A stretch of 64,000 bases of DNA from Paragordius varius (GCA_964247055.1 OZ176057.1:6262001-6326000); one strand, 5' to 3'; numbered from the stretch's first letter, positions 1 to 13,815 are shown. Translations and numbers: made by a program. The notes: generated by a model not told the origin, from the sequence alone.

Positions 1-242
1 AAAACAGCTACTGAAACATATGGAGATCTCTACTCTAATGAATTAAAACCAATACCATCCATACGAATACGCTATTTTGGCCACATAGACAGATCCTGTA
101 TAGATTCATCTACCAAAGATTTTTTTATTTACATATTCGCCCTAAAACTTAGTCCAATATAATCGGACAAGCTTAAAATCCAACGGAGTACCAATATGTG
201 GGCTAAATTAATAATACCTTTCAAATAAAAACTATATAATCC

Positions 243-246
243 TTCT

Positions 247-285
<39 letters not shown>

Positions 286-298
286 CTAGATATATATC
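243..298. repeat. TA microsatellite
   Basis: A run of alternating TA with few interruptions. The matching positions of units 2 and 3 (about 5,410 and 10,690) lack it, so it expanded only in this copy. Confidence 0.9.
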
Positions 299-1009
299 AT
301 TATTGTAGGCTATAACCATAGGTAATATGGTAACCATTGCAGATAAATTCAAATTTTTATTTCAAATTAATTATTTTGTGGGGTTTTCGATTATCCTAAA
401 ATATGTATGTTCGGGCACAATTACGATTTTGAATCTGTCTCAAAGTGTTTTCATAATAACACATTACCTTTTCATTTTGTGGATGATTAAAATTTTGGGT
501 CGTTTTATACCCCATAGTTTAACTAACCTGTACTGTTTTAAAGGTTGTCTTGGTTTTCGTATTATCAACGGACATTTTCTATGTTAAATAAAAAAGATTA
601 TTTTTTTTCGATTTTTCTACAAGATTGCTCACAAACTTGATTGAAAAAAGGCTAATTTATATAATCAAAATCAAATATACCACTCTAAAATGTTTCTGGA
701 TGCTTTCTTAATTTATTAATTTATTTGCTTTTTTTAACCATTATTACATAATTTCTGTGCATAAAATGATTATTTCTCCACGGGTGGGACTGAATACAGG
801 AAAATATGTGGTTTACTCGGCTACGGTGCATTTTTATATCCAATTAAATATTGACGGGCACTTTTACGGGAACATTGCTTTAAAGTTAATATTTTTGATG
901 GCTGAATTGAGTTGGCTGGCCTAAGAATTAAAAAAACTAATGTTGCACTGAGAGCTCTCATACGGTTTCGAAATATTATATTTTAGCCATAAATTGTTCA
1001 AATAAATCA

Positions 1010-1840
1010 TTTTTAAATGGGCAGAATAAAACTGAGAGGCTTATTCAAAAAAAGGCCTAGTCACTCTTCGCAATTGTAAAATAATATTTATCTAAATGTT
1101 TCGGGAACGTGCTTCTAACCTAGTGTTTTAAAAAAAATTGCAAGGATGGGGCTGGACTAGGCAAAGTCATTCTCAGCGCATTTATAAATAATAAAAAACA
1201 CCACGTTTAAATATTCATTAGCTCACATGCTATCCAAAAATTTGGTTCAACCTCAAAATTTTAATTCTTCTATATTCATGCTAAGTGGAGTCCAATTGTG
1301 AGGGGCATTAAAAAGGGCCTAGTTACCCTCGGCTCCATTGTAAAAACAATAAATATTCTTTATTGAAACTGACTGTGCCTACACATTTTCCAAGATAGTG
1401 CTTTAAAACCAATATATGTTAAAAAAAAGGGGCAAATTTTAGAAAATGGCTTAGTCACTGTCGGCGCTATTGGAAAACAATAAAAGTTCACTATTGAATT
1501 TGGATGGTCCTACACGCTTTCCAAAAAATTGCTTCAACGTCAAAATGTCTTAACGCCCGCATTTTTAGACTATGTAGGGCCAAATTGAGTGGCTAATTAA
1601 ATAAAAAGGGCTTAAGTTTCGGCGCAAGAAAATAATTTAAAAAATGTTTATTACAACTGACTGTACCTATACGTTTTGTTAATGTCGTGTCAAAACCAAC
1701 AATTCTTTCAAAACCCCATTTTCATATGAGTGAGAGGCTAAACAGAGGGGCTAATTTTTTAAACGGGCTTAGTCACACTCAGTGCCTTTGTGAAACATTA
1801 TTGGACACTGTGTTATTAGAAGAAATGAATTTAAAGCAAG
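1010..1840. repeat. Decayed minisatellite, copy 1 (period about 130-170 bp)
   Basis: Contains repeated blocks built on GGGCTTAGTCACCCTCGGCG, followed by CCATTGTAAAACAATAAA and a stretch with ACTGACTGTGCCTACACG. At least five blocks can be followed, each drifted. The G/C-rich core stands out in the AT-rich surroundings. It shows no coding structure. Confidence 0.75.
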
Positions 1841-1849
1841 CATTTATCC

Positions 1850-3010
1850 ATTTAGTAATTTAAATGTAATAAGATGGCTATTTACTATGCAAACATATTA
1901 GAGGAAGCGTCGATTCTGGACATAATAGTATTTAAAATTTCATAAAAATTTGGTTAAAATTTTTTTAATATTTTCCCGCGGTTTACATAAAAAAATATCT
2001 TGAATCAAAAAATTTATAATTTATTATATTAATTTTCCTCTAGTTTTTAACAAAATGACGTCTATGGCAAACACCCGTTAATATAAATCTAAAAATATAA
2101 CTCAGATACACGCATGTCAATAGGTTGGTATATACATTTAACGTTCTAAATGGTTCGATTTTCACATTTTTATTAACTAATATAAAAGCAACATCATATA
2201 AATATATTAATAGCTGTAGCGTTCTAAATAATTTGTTCGATTGTTGCATTTTTATATTCACACAAAAGTTACATTGTTTAAATATATTATCTCATATTTG
2301 CTGTTTGATACCCTTATGCGATTTTTGGGAGAAAATCACGACCCTATGCTAAATTGTACAAAATACATGAGTGAAAAATTGGACAGAAGTTCACTGATTG
2401 ACAAAATATATTCACAAGGAATTATACAAAGGGGTATTTTTGGATTCTTGGGGAATAGAGATTTTTTAAATATTTATCGCTAATCAAACACATCTAATTA
2501 AAATGAACTAACTGACAGCAACAGTATTAATCATAACACCAAAGTTATTAGAATTCAAGCAATAAACCAAAACAGTCAAGTAACTACTAAAAATATTAAA
2601 TATTTTTAATTTAAATAAAATTTTATCTGTTTTAAAAATTTATTAGCCAATGCTATATAAATTTTTGCATTTTGCAATAAATATAGCTATATCAATTAGC
2701 TATTACAGATAAAGCAAAATAAAACCAGACAAGTACAATGCAAAAATAATGACGTTTAAACTACAAAACAATTACAACACATCAATCATTTTATAAAAAT
2801 AAAAAAACAATATTCGATAACAGTTCATCATGAAATATACTGGTTTTAGAATTACCTACTAAATTCTAATTAGATAAGTATCATATATAAATTTGAAATG
2901 ATTATGGAATTATGTAGCGTGTGTCAAAATATTTCAAATAAGTGTAAAATCAAAAAAATATACTTGTCGGTTTCTCAATGAATTAATAACATTAAACCAC
3001 ACATTATTAA
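1850..3010. repeat. Unassigned repeat segment left of the kinase palindrome
   Basis: No gene seen. The segment returns at about 6,970-8,285, 12,240-13,430 and 23,400-24,560, and inverted at 52,640-53,900. Blocks with GATACCCTTATGCGATTTTT and ATACATGAGTGAAAAATT mark it. The inverted copy keeps it joined to the kinase palindrome, so it belongs to the ancestral element. Confidence 0.6.
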
Positions 3011-3014
3011 ATAA

Positions 3015-3405
3015 TGTATTATATGGTTGATTTTGGCCTTTCCGTCCTTCGTTCAAGCAACATTACTCCAGACATTGTTGGAACCCCTTTATATGGCCTA
3101 CGACATGCTCAGTCTAGATACCTATTATCACAAAGTGGACCTTAGGTTCTTGATTGTAATAATCAAATTAGTTGAAGGTAACAACCCTCCAAACATTAAC
3201 ATTTAGCGGAATCACGTAATTATACTATTTATCATTTAATTTTGGACCTTTATTTTTGTTAAATACTACATAAAATCATCAAAACAAGTATCCCAACCCT
3301 GCCCAAATTAATTTCCACAGTTTTCACTGATTTTTACATGACTTTATGCGCAAACAGGCTACCGATAGATGGTCAGCCTATGAATTTCATATATACATAA
3401 TTAAT
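3015..3405 (+). pseudogene. Kinase fragment, unit 1, left arm
   Basis: Decayed STE20/GCK-like kinase piece. It opens with MYYMVDFGLSVLRSS (the DFG of subdomain VII) and DIVGTPLY. A one-base shift relative to sister copies follows GTPLY. A second block from about 3,262 corresponds to subdomains X-XI (FTDF, then a D-R-W-S-like stretch). The N-lobe and the HRD loop are absent. Non-functional as it stands. Confidence 0.7.
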
Positions 3406-3769
3406 TGATTTCTTTTTTATTGGGTTACCTACTATAAGATTTTACGGTAAGCTATATAAAAATATAATCTTGGTCATACCTTTTTTGCAACAATCTATAT
3501 CTGCGAATTAAGAGCGCCTAGTTAATTTCATCACAGATCATTCCAATTCATCTGCAAAAAATTCAATACCCATATGGTGTTTTATATTGCTCTACCAACG
3601 CAAGTGTATAGTTTAAGTTACAAAATTTGTGTTTTTCTATTAGCGGAAAATCATTCCAAAAAACAGATATTGATCTATTAATTTTTTCTAAAAAAGGCTT
3701 CCAAAACATTATTTGGTTATATAGTTTACCGTAAAAATTATAGGTAATTCGATGAAATAATTAGATTTG

Positions 3770-4138
3770 CATACCTGCATCAAGTCATTGGCCGACCATC
3801 GATCGGTGGCCTCTTTGCGCAAAGAGTTTTGTAAAAAATCGGTGAAAGCTCTCGAAATAGATTTCGGTAGGGTGCCTATTTTGATAATTTTATGTGATAT
3901 CTAACTGAAAATGAAGGTGGAATTTAAAGATAAATCTATCCAAACTCCACTTTATGCCGTATGGAGGGTTTCCTACAACTAATTTGATTAGTATTATTCC
4001 AAAGGACCAAATGCACTTTGAAATCATAAGAGTCTCGACAGAGCATGTCGTAGACACGTAAAATGGCGTTCCGACAATGTCTGTAAAATTAATTGAACGG
4101 AAGCAGGAAATACCAAAGTCAACCACATCCATATAATA
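3770..4138 (-). pseudogene. Kinase fragment, unit 1, right arm
   Basis: Converges on the left arm. The frame reads VDFGISCFRS, DIVGTPFY, then IWSFGIILIKLVVGNPPYG (subdomains VII-IX). After an intron-like gap comes a block reading SISRAF/TDF, LRKEATDRWSAND and LLQ (subdomains X-XI), ending at a GTATG donor-like site near 3,775. The first block has a stretch out of frame after FYV. Confidence 0.7.
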
Positions 4139-4599
4139 GATTAAATAAACGCTTTTTTCTCACATCAAAGTTTAAATGTTATGAAACAATGGGCTAAAAT
4201 AAAAAATAATCATAATATGTTTGGTAATTTTCGTAATTTAAGGCATTTGATTAGTAATCAACTACGTATGATATGATTCGTATAACTTTATTAAAATTTG
4301 ATTAACGCAAAATAAATGTCATCAAACTAAAACACACAAAAATATATAATGTGTTTACTAGAACAACAAATGAGATTCGAATGATTTTTCAATCGTACAA
4401 CTAAGCCATAATGAATAATGATGAAAGATGGTATGAAACTAGCGGCAACCTAAATAGTGGCGGAACGACAGTCCATAACCATTAATCTAAATATTCACAA
4501 AATTAAATAATTCAAACCATGAGGATATTAAAAATGTTGTTGCACTGGCGACGATCAACAATTATCATTGATTGTATCGACGAAAAAATAATTGAGAAA

Positions 4600-5400
4600 A
4601 ACTTATAAAAACTAAATGGCGCCTTGAATCTACCTTTAACACACCTGAAGATTCTGTCATACAATTAATACATGGTTTTACCTAAGAAGAAATAGCGAAT
4701 ATAATAGATATTATCTCATACAAAGCATTGGGTCCGCAAGAATCTCTGCATATTAAATGAAGCTATATCCGATAACAATTAAATCTTTAGCTGTTTTAGT
4801 TGATATGTATAAATGCAACTCAATTCAAAATGGTATTAAAGCTACATTTATTCCATCCATAAAAATGGGGAACAGCCTTATGTTGCGCTAACTATCAGTC
4901 CTTAAAAAATTTTTTTAACCGTTATAAAAATAGAATTTTAAAATAAAACAATCATTAAAAAAATTCTCCTCCCAGAAGGTATAATCACTTTAGAACCCAA
5001 ATTCATATCAATAGAAAAATATTTAGCTAATCGTTTATTATGATATTTTTATGGATGCCAAAGCATTTAACACCAAAATAAAATGCATAAGTCGGTTTCT
5101 CTCCTTCTAATCCATACTGAAGCCAGCTAAAACTTGGCTTATCACAAAAAGATCAAAAACATAAAACAGATTCTGAAATATATGGAGATGTTTACCCTCA
5201 ATGAATTATAACAAATAGCAACGTATAGATTTGCTACTCAGGCTACATAGACAGATCTTGTATAAATTCATTTGCTAAAGATTATTTAATTTAATATTCC
5301 TTATATTACTTGGTCCCACATTATCGAACAAGCTTTTAAAATCCAACGGAATACCAATATCTGGGCTAAACTAATAATCCCTTTTAAATAAAAACTATTT
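4600..5400 (+). mobile_element. Decayed non-LTR (LINE) reverse transcriptase remnant
   Basis: Translation in shifting frames gives pieces typical of the start of a LINE reverse transcriptase: an F-x-EEIA-x-II stretch, KALGP (the K-[AS]-x-GPD region), then PSIK and an NYQ-like stretch where LINEs have YRPI. Many stops. It repeats at the same place in each long unit, so it was present before amplification. It is too decayed to assign a clade. Confidence 0.55.
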
Positions 5401-6099
5401 TATGATGATCTCTTTAATAGCGATTTTGTGATCTAGCTGTAAGTTTTGTACATCATTATTGTAGGCTATAAGCATATGTAATATGATAACCACTGCAAAT
5501 AAATTTATATTTTTATTTCATATTTATTTTATGGGTAGATTATCCTTAAATATATACGTTGGGCAAAATTACGATTTTGAAATTTTTCTAGCTCAAAGCG
5601 ATTTCATAATTAACACAGTACCTTTTCATTCTTTTGTAGACGATCAAAATTTTGGGTCGTTGTATACCCTAGAGTTTAACTAACCTGTAAATAACTAATG
5701 TTTTAAAGGTTGTCTTGGTATTTAATTATCAATAAACTACGAAATTGGTATTGCTCGGAAACTTGATTGAAAAATAAGCCAATTTTTATAACCAATATTA
5801 GATATACGCCTCTGAAATGTTTTTGGGGGCTTTCTAAATTTATTTATTGGCATTTTTAACCATTATCATAACTACGGTGCATGAAATGATAAGTTTTATA
5901 CTGGTGGGTTGAATATAGGAAAATATGTGCTTCAATCGACGACGGCCCATTCATATAAATAAAATACCTTTACAGGAAAATTACTTAAGTCAATATTTTT
6001 GTAAAAGGGGAGTGAATTGAGGGGCTAGTCTAAGAATCGTTTTCTTGACAGCGCCTATAAATTTTTCGAAAACTAATATTCAAGTCATAAATTGTTCAA

Positions 6100-6930
6100 A
6101 TAAACAATTTTTAAATGGGCAGGGCAAAACTGAGGGGCTTATATAAAAAAGGGCTGAGTTGCCCTTGGCGCCATTTTAAAACAATATAAAAATTATTATA
6201 GAAACTGACTGCGTCGTTTTTCAGGAGCGTGCTTCTTAACTTTTATTAAAAAACATTTTTACAAGGATTGGACTCGGCAAATTAAAGTTTCCTCGGCGCA
6301 TTTATAAATAAAAAAAACACCACTTTTAGATATGCATGGCCCTACTACACTATCCAAAAATTTGCTTCAACCTAAAAATTTTAAATCTTCCATATTCATG
6401 CTAAGTGGGGGTCAATAGGGGCTATTTTAAATACGGGCTCAGTCACCCTCGGCGCCATTGTAAAACATAAATTTTTTTTATTAAAACTTAATCTCATTTC
6501 TGGTATCGTGCTTCAAAACCAATGTATGTTAATCCATTCTTACACGGGAGAGACTAGAATGGGGCCAAATTTTGGAAAATGGCTTAGTCACCGTCGGTGC
6601 TATTGCAAAACTAAGTACATTATTACATTTGGATGAGCCTACACGCTTTCCAAAAAAAGGCTTTTTTATCTTCCGTAGTAGGCTATGTTGAGTGGCTAAT
6701 TTAAAAAAGGGCTTAAGTTTCAACCCATTTGTAAAATAAATTGAAAAATGTTTTATTACAACTGACTGTACCTCTAAGATTTGTTAATGTCGTGTCAAAA
6801 CCAACAATTCTTTCAAAACCCCATTTTCATATAAGTGAGGGGCTAAACAGAGGGGCTAATTTTTTAAAAGGGCTTAGTCACCCTCAGTGCCTTTGTGAAA
6901 CATTATTGGACACTGTGTTATTAGAAGAAA
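6100..6930. repeat. Decayed minisatellite, copy 2
   Basis: Same subrepeat family as at 1,010-1,840, at the equivalent place of unit 2. Blocks carry TCAGTCACCCTCGGCGCCAT and close variants. The last block (about 6,740-6,930) is nearly identical to 1,650-1,840, so short open frames here are repeat shadows. Confidence 0.75.
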
Positions 6931-8286
6931 TGAATTTAAAGCAAGCATTAATCCTTTTAGTTATTTAAATGTAATAAGATGGCTATTTACTATACAAACA
7001 TATTAGAGGAAGCGACGATTCCGGACATAATAGTATTTAAAATTTCATAAAAATTTGGTTTCAATTTTTTGACATTATCCCGCGGTTTACATAATAAATA
7101 TCTTGAATCAAAAAATTTATAACTTATTATGTTAATTTCGTTTGTAACAAAATGATGTCTATGGCAAACACCCCTTTAGATAAAATTCTATTATAACTAA
7201 AAAACGCATGTCAAAGCTTGGTATATACATTTAGCGTTCTAATAACTTGTTCGATTTTCATATTTTTATAAAGTAACATAAAGGCAACATCATCTAAATA
7301 TACTAATAAGCGTAGCGTTCTAAATAATTTGTACGATTGTGGCATTTTTTAAACTTAAAAGTTACATCGTTTAAATATATTGAAATGTTATATTTGCTGT
7401 AACGTTAATAATTTGTTCGATTGTCACATTTATAAATATTAACGCAAAACGCATCATCTATATATATTAAAAAATGCTATAATTGCTGTTTGATACCCTT
7501 ATGCGATTTTTTGGGGGAATAATAATATCTTTATTTAAAAAACATTTTTCAAAGTTAGAGTGAAAAACTGGACAGAAGTTAACGGATTAACAAAAATATA
7601 TTCACAACAACGGAATTAACTAAAAGCGTATTTTTTTATGGGATTCTTAGGGAGAATTATAAAGTATATTTTTTAAATAATTACACCCAATCAAACGCAA
7701 CTCAAATGAACTTACTGGCAGCTAAAAACAGTAGTAATTATAACGCCTGTAAAGTTATTAGCATTCAAACGATAAACCAAAATAATCAAACTGGTCAGGT
7801 AACTACTAAAATATTTAAATTTGAATAATTTATAGGCTTTAATTTAAATAAAATTTTATCTGTTTATTTTTCATTAGCCAATGCGATATAAATTTTTGCA
7901 ATAAATTTAACTATATCAATTAGCTATTACAGATAAAGCAAAGTAAAACCAGACAAGTACAATGCAAAAATAATGGCATTTGAACTACAAAACAATTACA
8001 ACACATCAATCATTTTATAAAAATATAAACCTTAATTGCAAATTGTAAAACATTATCCAACAATCGTCTATTACAGTTCATCGTAAAATATAGTGGTTTT
8101 AGAATTACTCACTTAATTTTAATTGGATAAGCATCATATATAAAATGGAACTGATTAATGGAATTATGTAGCGTGCTGTCAAAATACTTTAAATACAAAT
8201 TATTATAAATTGTAAAATCAAAAAAATAAATTTGTCAGTCGTTTTATCAACTAATCAATAACATTATACCAAACAATTGATTTAAT

Positions 8287-8672
8287 AATGTATTATATGG
8301 TTGATTTTGGCCTTTCCGTCCTTCGTTCAAGCAACCTTACTCCAGACATTGTTGGAAAACCCTTTTTATGGCCTACGACATGCTTAGTCTAGATACCTAT
8401 GATCACAAAGTGTACATTAGGTTCTTGATTGTAATAATCAAATTAGTTGAAGGCAGCAACCCTTCATAAGTTGGCATTTAGTGGAATCACTTATACTATT
8501 TATCATTTAAAATTCGACCTTTATTTTTGTTAGATACTACATAAAATCATCGAAACAAGAATCCCAACCCTGCCCAAATCAATTTCCACAGCTTTCACTG
8601 ATTTTTACATGACTTTATGCGCAAACAGGCTACCGGTAGATGGTCAGCCTATGAATTTATGCATATATACAT
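8287..8672 (+). pseudogene. Kinase fragment, unit 2, left arm
   Basis: Starts MYYMVDFGLSVLRSS and runs through DIVG, with extra bases before the FYGL/YDML stretch. The subdomain X-XI block follows from about 8,535. Same arm type as 3,015-3,405 and 32,171-32,550. Confidence 0.7.
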
Positions 8673-9034
8673 AATTAATTGATTTCTTTTTTATTGGTTT
8701 ACCTATTATAAGATTTTTACGGTAAACTATATAAAGATATTTTTGGTCATACCTTTTTTGGAACAATCAATCTCTCCGGGCGCATAGTTAATTCCATCAC
8801 AGATCGATTCCAATTCAAATCTGCAAAAAATTAATACCCATATGGTGTGTTGAATTACTCCATCAACACAAGTGTGTAGTTTAAGTTACAAAATTCGTGT
8901 TTTACAAGTATTCGCGGGAGATCCATTCACAAATAGATTATATGTTTTTTAAAAAGGCCACCAAAAACATAATTTGTTTATATAGTTTACCGTAAAAATT
9001 ATAGGTAATTCGATGAATAATTAGATGTGCATAT

Positions 9035-9412
9035 CTGCAGCAAGTCATTGGCCGACCATCGATCGGTAGCCTCTTTGCGCAAAGAGTTTTGTAAAAAATC
9101 GATGAAAGCTCTCGAAATTGATTTCGGCAGGGTGGGGATCCCTGATTTAATAATTTTATGTGATATCTAACTGAAAATGAAGGTGGAATTTAAAGATAAA
9201 TCTAATTTCTAAACTCCAATTTATGCCGTATGGAGGGTTTCCTACAATTAATTTGATTAATATTATTCCAAAGGACCAAATGCACTTTGCAATCTTAGGA
9301 AGCTCGACAGAGCATGTCGTAGGACATGTAAAATGGCGTTCCGACGATGTCTGAAGTAAAATTGGTTGAACGGAAGCAGGAAATACCAAAGTCAACCATA
9401 TCCATATAATAG
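9035..9412 (-). pseudogene. Kinase fragment, unit 2, right arm
   Basis: Minus-strand arm with the VDFGIS start, the GTPFY activation-segment stretch and CIWSFGIILIKLIVGNPPYG in a shifted frame. The X-XI block (KEATDRWSAND type) lies at about 9,040-9,150. Faces the left arm tail to tail. Confidence 0.7.
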
Positions 9413-9889
9413 ATTAAATAAACGCTTTTTCTCATATCAAAGTTTTAATGTTATGGAACAATGGGCTAAAATAAAAAATTAATTATTCAAAATATGTTTG
9501 GTATAATTTTCGTAATTTAAGGCATTTGATTAGTATACAACTACGTATGATATGATTCGTATAACTTTATTAAAATTTGATTAACCCAAAATAAATGTCA
9601 TCAAACTAAAACACACAAAAATATGTTTACTAGCACAACAAATGAGATTCAAATGATTTTTCAATCGTACAACTAAGCCATAAATGATGAAAGATGGTAT
9701 GAAACTAGCAGCAACCTAAATAGTGGCGGAACGACAGTCTATAACCCTTAATCAAAATATTTATAAAAATTCAATAATCCAAAACCAAGACGATATTAAA
9801 AATGTTTGTTGCACTGGAGACGATCAACAATTATCACATAAATTCTAACGACAAAAAATAATTTAAAAAAATTATAAATACTAAAGTAA

Positions 9890-10680
9890 ACCTTGAATCT
9901 ACCATTAACATACATGAAAATTCTGTTATATGTTAAATACATGATTTTACCTCGAAAGAAATAGCGATTGTAATTTTTGGTCCGCAATAATTTCTGAATA
10001 TTAAATGAAGGTAAATCCGATAACAGTTAAATCTTTAGCAGCGCATTTTTACTTAATATATAAAAGTGACTCAATTCCAAATGCTATTAAAGCTACCTTT
10101 GGTCCATTCATAAAAATAAGGAATAGCCTTGATTGCGCCATCTATCGGCCCTTAAAAGAATTAGCTCACTGAAAAAAATTTTTTAACCGTTATTAAAAAT
10201 AAAATTAAGATAAAACAAACATTAATAATAATTAATTCTCCTCCCAGAAGGTAAAAGCACTTTAGAACCCATATTCATCTCAATAAGAAAAATATTTAGC
10301 TAATCGTTTATTATGACATTTTTATGGATTCGAGACATTTGTCACCATCCCCACTAAAAATAAAATGCATAAAATCGGTCTCTCTCCGTCTATTCCTTAC
10401 TGAACTGCGAAAACTTGGCTCATCACAAAAAGATCAAAACATAAAACAGATTCTGAAATATATGGAGATCTTTACCCCAATGAATTAGAACAAATTGCAA
10501 CGTATTGATTTGCTACTCAGGCTACATAGACATGTCCTGTATAGAGTCTTCTGCCAAAGATTTTTTAACTTACATATTCGCCCTAAGACTTGGTCCCACA
10601 TCATCGAACAAGGTTTTATAATCCAATTGAATAATACCAATATCTGGGCTAAACTAATAATACATTTTAAATAAAAACTA
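9890..10680 (+). mobile_element. Decayed LINE reverse transcriptase remnant, unit 2
   Basis: Copy of the 4,600-5,400 remnant and the easiest to read. It includes SIPNAIKATFGPFIKIRNSL followed by DCAIYRPL, matching the P-x-x-K-K-G-x-x-x-x-x-NYRPI part of LINE reverse transcriptases. Broken by many stops and shifts. Confidence 0.6.
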
Positions 10681-11419
10681 TTTTATGATCATCTCTTTAA
10701 TAGCGATTTTGTGATCTAGATCTATCGTTTGTATATCATTTATTGTAAGCTATAAACCATAGGTAATACGGTAACCACTGCAAATAAATTCATATATAAT
10801 TTCAATTTTTTTATTTTATGAGGTAAATTAGGTTATTCTTAAATGTATATGTTGGGTAAAATTACGATTTTGAAATATTTCTAGCGCAAAGCGATTTCAT
10901 AATTAACACATTACCTTTTCATTCTTTTGTAGACGATCAAAATTTTGGGTCGTTTTATAATCTAGAGTTTAACTAACCTGTAAATTAACTATTGTTTTAA
11001 AGGTTGTCTTGGTATTTTACTATCAATGAACTACTTAGAATCGCTCCAAAACTTGATTAAAAAAAGCTAATTTTTATAATCAATATCAGATATACGCCTC
11101 TAAAATGTTTCTGGAGGCTTTCTAAATTTATTTATTGGCCTTTTTAACCATTATACATAACTACGGTGCATGAAATGATAAGTTTGATACTGGTGGGTTG
11201 AATAGAAAAATATGTGGTTAAATCGGCGACGGCGCATTTATATATAAAAAATATTTTCAATTTTAAAATATGGACGGGCACTTTTATAGAAAAATTGATT
11301 TACAGTCAATATTTTTGAAAAAAGGGGCTGAATTTTGGGGCTAGCTTAAGAATTAAAACGAATAATATCGCACTGACAGTGCCCATAAATTTTTCGAAAA
11401 CTTATATTTATGTCATAAA

Positions 11420-12200
11420 TTGTTCAAATAAACAATTTTTAAATGGGCAGGGCAAAACTGACGGCCTTAATTCAAAAAAGGGCTTCACTTTCCGCTGCAT
11501 TCGTAAAACATTAGAGAAATTTGTTAAAAAACATTTTTACAAGGATGGGGCTAGACTCGGCAAATTCATTTTCGGTGCATTTGTAAATAATAATGAAAAA
11601 CACCACGTTTAAATATGCATGGGCCTCACGCTATCCAAAAATTTTCAACCTCAAAATTTTAAATCTTCTATATTCATGCTAAGTAGGGCTCAATTGGGGG
11701 CCTCCTTTTACAAAGGGTTTAGTCACCCTCGACGCCATTTTAAAACATTTAAAAATTTCTTTATTTAAACTGACTATGTTCAAAAAAACCATTTCACGGG
11801 AGGGCCTGAAATGAGGAGTAAATTTAAAAAATAGCTTAGTCATTGTCGGCACTATTGAAAAACAATGAAAGTACACTATCGAATTTGGATGGTCCTACAC
11901 GCTTTCTAAAAAATTGCTTCAACGTCAAATTGTCTTAAGGCCCGTATTTTTACACTATGTGGGGCCATATTGAGTGGCTAATTTAAAAAAGGGCCTAAGT
12001 TTCGGCGCAATAAAATAATTTGAAAAATGTTTTATTACAACTGACTGTACCTGTAAGTTTTGTTAATGTCGTGTCAAAACCAATAATTCTTTCAAAACCC
12101 CATTTCTATATAAGTGAGGGGCTACACAGAGGGGCTACTTTTTTAAAAGGGCTTAGTCACCCTCAGGCCTTTGTGAAACATTATTGGACACTGTGTTAAT
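11420..12200. repeat. Decayed minisatellite, copy 3
   Basis: Same subrepeats in unit 3, with TTAGTCACCCTCGACGCCAT near 11,718 and TTAGTCACCCTCAGGCC near 12,152. Block number differs slightly from the other two copies, as expected for a minisatellite amplified together with its host unit. Confidence 0.75.
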
Positions 12201-13433
12201 AGAAGAAATGAATTTAAAGCAAGTTATCCTTTTAGTAATTTAAATGTAATAAGATGGCTATTTACTGTACAAACATTAAAAATTTGGTTTAAATTTTTTT
12301 GACATTTTCCCGCGGTTTACATAAAGAAATATCTTGATCAAAAAATTTATAATTTATTATGTTAATTTTCCTCTCGTTTTTAACAAAATGATGTCTATGG
12401 CAAACACCCCTTTAGATAAAATTCTATTATAACTAAAAAAATGCATGTCAATAGGTTGGTATGTACATTTAGCGTTTTAAATAACTTTGTTCGATTTTCA
12501 TATTTTTATAAAGTAACATTAAGGCAACACATATAAATATATTAATAAGTAATGCGTTCTAAATAATTTGTTCGATTGTTGCATTTTTATATTCACATAA
12601 AAGTTACAGTTTGATACCCTTATGCGATTTTTGGGAGAAAATCACTAGCCTATGCTAAATTGTACAAAATACATGAGTGAAAAATTAGACAGATGTTAAC
12701 GGATTACCAAAAATATATTCACAAGGAATTATCCAAAGGGGTATTTTTGAATTCTTGGGGAGAATTATAGAGATATTTTTTTAATTAACCCTATTTAAAC
12801 ACAACTAACTCAAATGAACTAACTGACAGCTAAAAACACTATTAATTATTACGTTTGGAATATTATTGTGCATATAATACAATCAAACTCATGAGGCTAA
12901 AAATATTAAAATTTGAATAATTTATAGGCTTTCATTTATATAAAATTTTATCTGTTAATTTTATAAATCATTAGCCCATGCGATATAAATTTTTTCATTA
13001 CGTAATAAAAATAAGCAAGCGACCTTTAATTTCAATTTTTTTAAAAAGGTTTTGATATAATTAATAACAGATAAATAAAAATTAAATACTAAACCAAAAC
13101 AAGTATAATGCCAAAATAATGACATTTGAACTAAAAAACATATACCCATCAATCATTTTATAAAAATAAAAACCTTAATTGCAAAATGTAAACGATTATC
13201 CAACAATAGTTTATAACAGTTCATCGTAAAATATAGTGGTTTTAGATTTACTCAATAAATTTTAATTGGATAAGCATCATATGTAAAATGGAACTGATTA
13301 ATGGAATTACGTAGCGTGCTGTCAAAATACTTCAAATACAAATTATTATAAAGTGTAAAATCAAAAAAATAAATTTTTCGATCGGTTTAACTATTAATCA
13401 ATAACATTATACCAAATACACTTTATTAAATAA

Positions 13434-13815
13434 TGTATTATATGGTTGATTTTGGCCTTTCCGTCCTCCGGTCAAGCAACTTTACTCCAGACATTGTTGG
13501 AACACCACTTTATATGGCCTACGACATGCTCAGTTAAGACACCTATGTTAAAAAAGTGAGCATTTGGTTCTTGGGAAGTGTAATAATCAATTAGTTGAAA
13601 GCAACAACCCTCCAAACATTGACATTTAGCGGAATCACGTTATTATACTATAAAATTGGACCTTTATTTTTGTTAAATACTACATAAAATCATCAAAACA
13701 AGAATCCCAACCCTACCCAAATCAATTTCCACAGCTTTCACTGATTTTTACATGACTTTATGCGCAAACAGGCTACCGGTAGATGGTCAGCCTATGAATT
13801 TATGCATATACACAT
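13434..13815 (+). pseudogene. Kinase fragment, unit 3, left arm
   Basis: Reads MYYMVDFGLSVLRSSNFTP, DIVGTPLYMAYDMLS, then a stop in the codon after DMLS. The downstream part is degraded, and the X-XI block follows from about 13,675. Confidence 0.7.

Larger units (their letters stand above)
1..5160. repeat. Higher-order repeat unit 1 of the kinase array (about 5.2 kb)
   Basis: First of three long direct repeats. The order is: tail of a decayed LINE (1-240), a TA microsatellite, an unassigned stretch (300-1,000), a minisatellite (about 1,010-1,840), an unassigned stretch (1,850-3,010), a kinase palindrome (3,015-4,138), a flank (4,140-4,600) and the next decayed LINE piece (4,600-5,160). The same order recurs from 5,161 and 10,441. 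Landmark strings such as GTAACCACTGCAAATAAATT return near 5,490 and 10,770. No intact reading frame above 100 codons lies in it, and short open frames here are chance or kinase remnants. Confidence 0.8.
5161..10440. repeat. Higher-order repeat unit 2 of the kinase array
   Basis: Direct repeat of unit 1 with the same parts in the same order, including LINE remnant, minisatellite, kinase palindrome (8,287-9,412) and LINE remnant. The distance between palindrome starts of units 1 and 2 is 5,272 bp. Divergence consists of scattered substitutions and small indels along the whole length, so the duplication is not recent. Confidence 0.8.

Noticed and set aside
6741-6968. 75-codon plus-strand open frame
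   Set aside because: It lies within the minisatellite; sister copies at 1,650-1,870 and 12,030-12,240 do not keep the frame.
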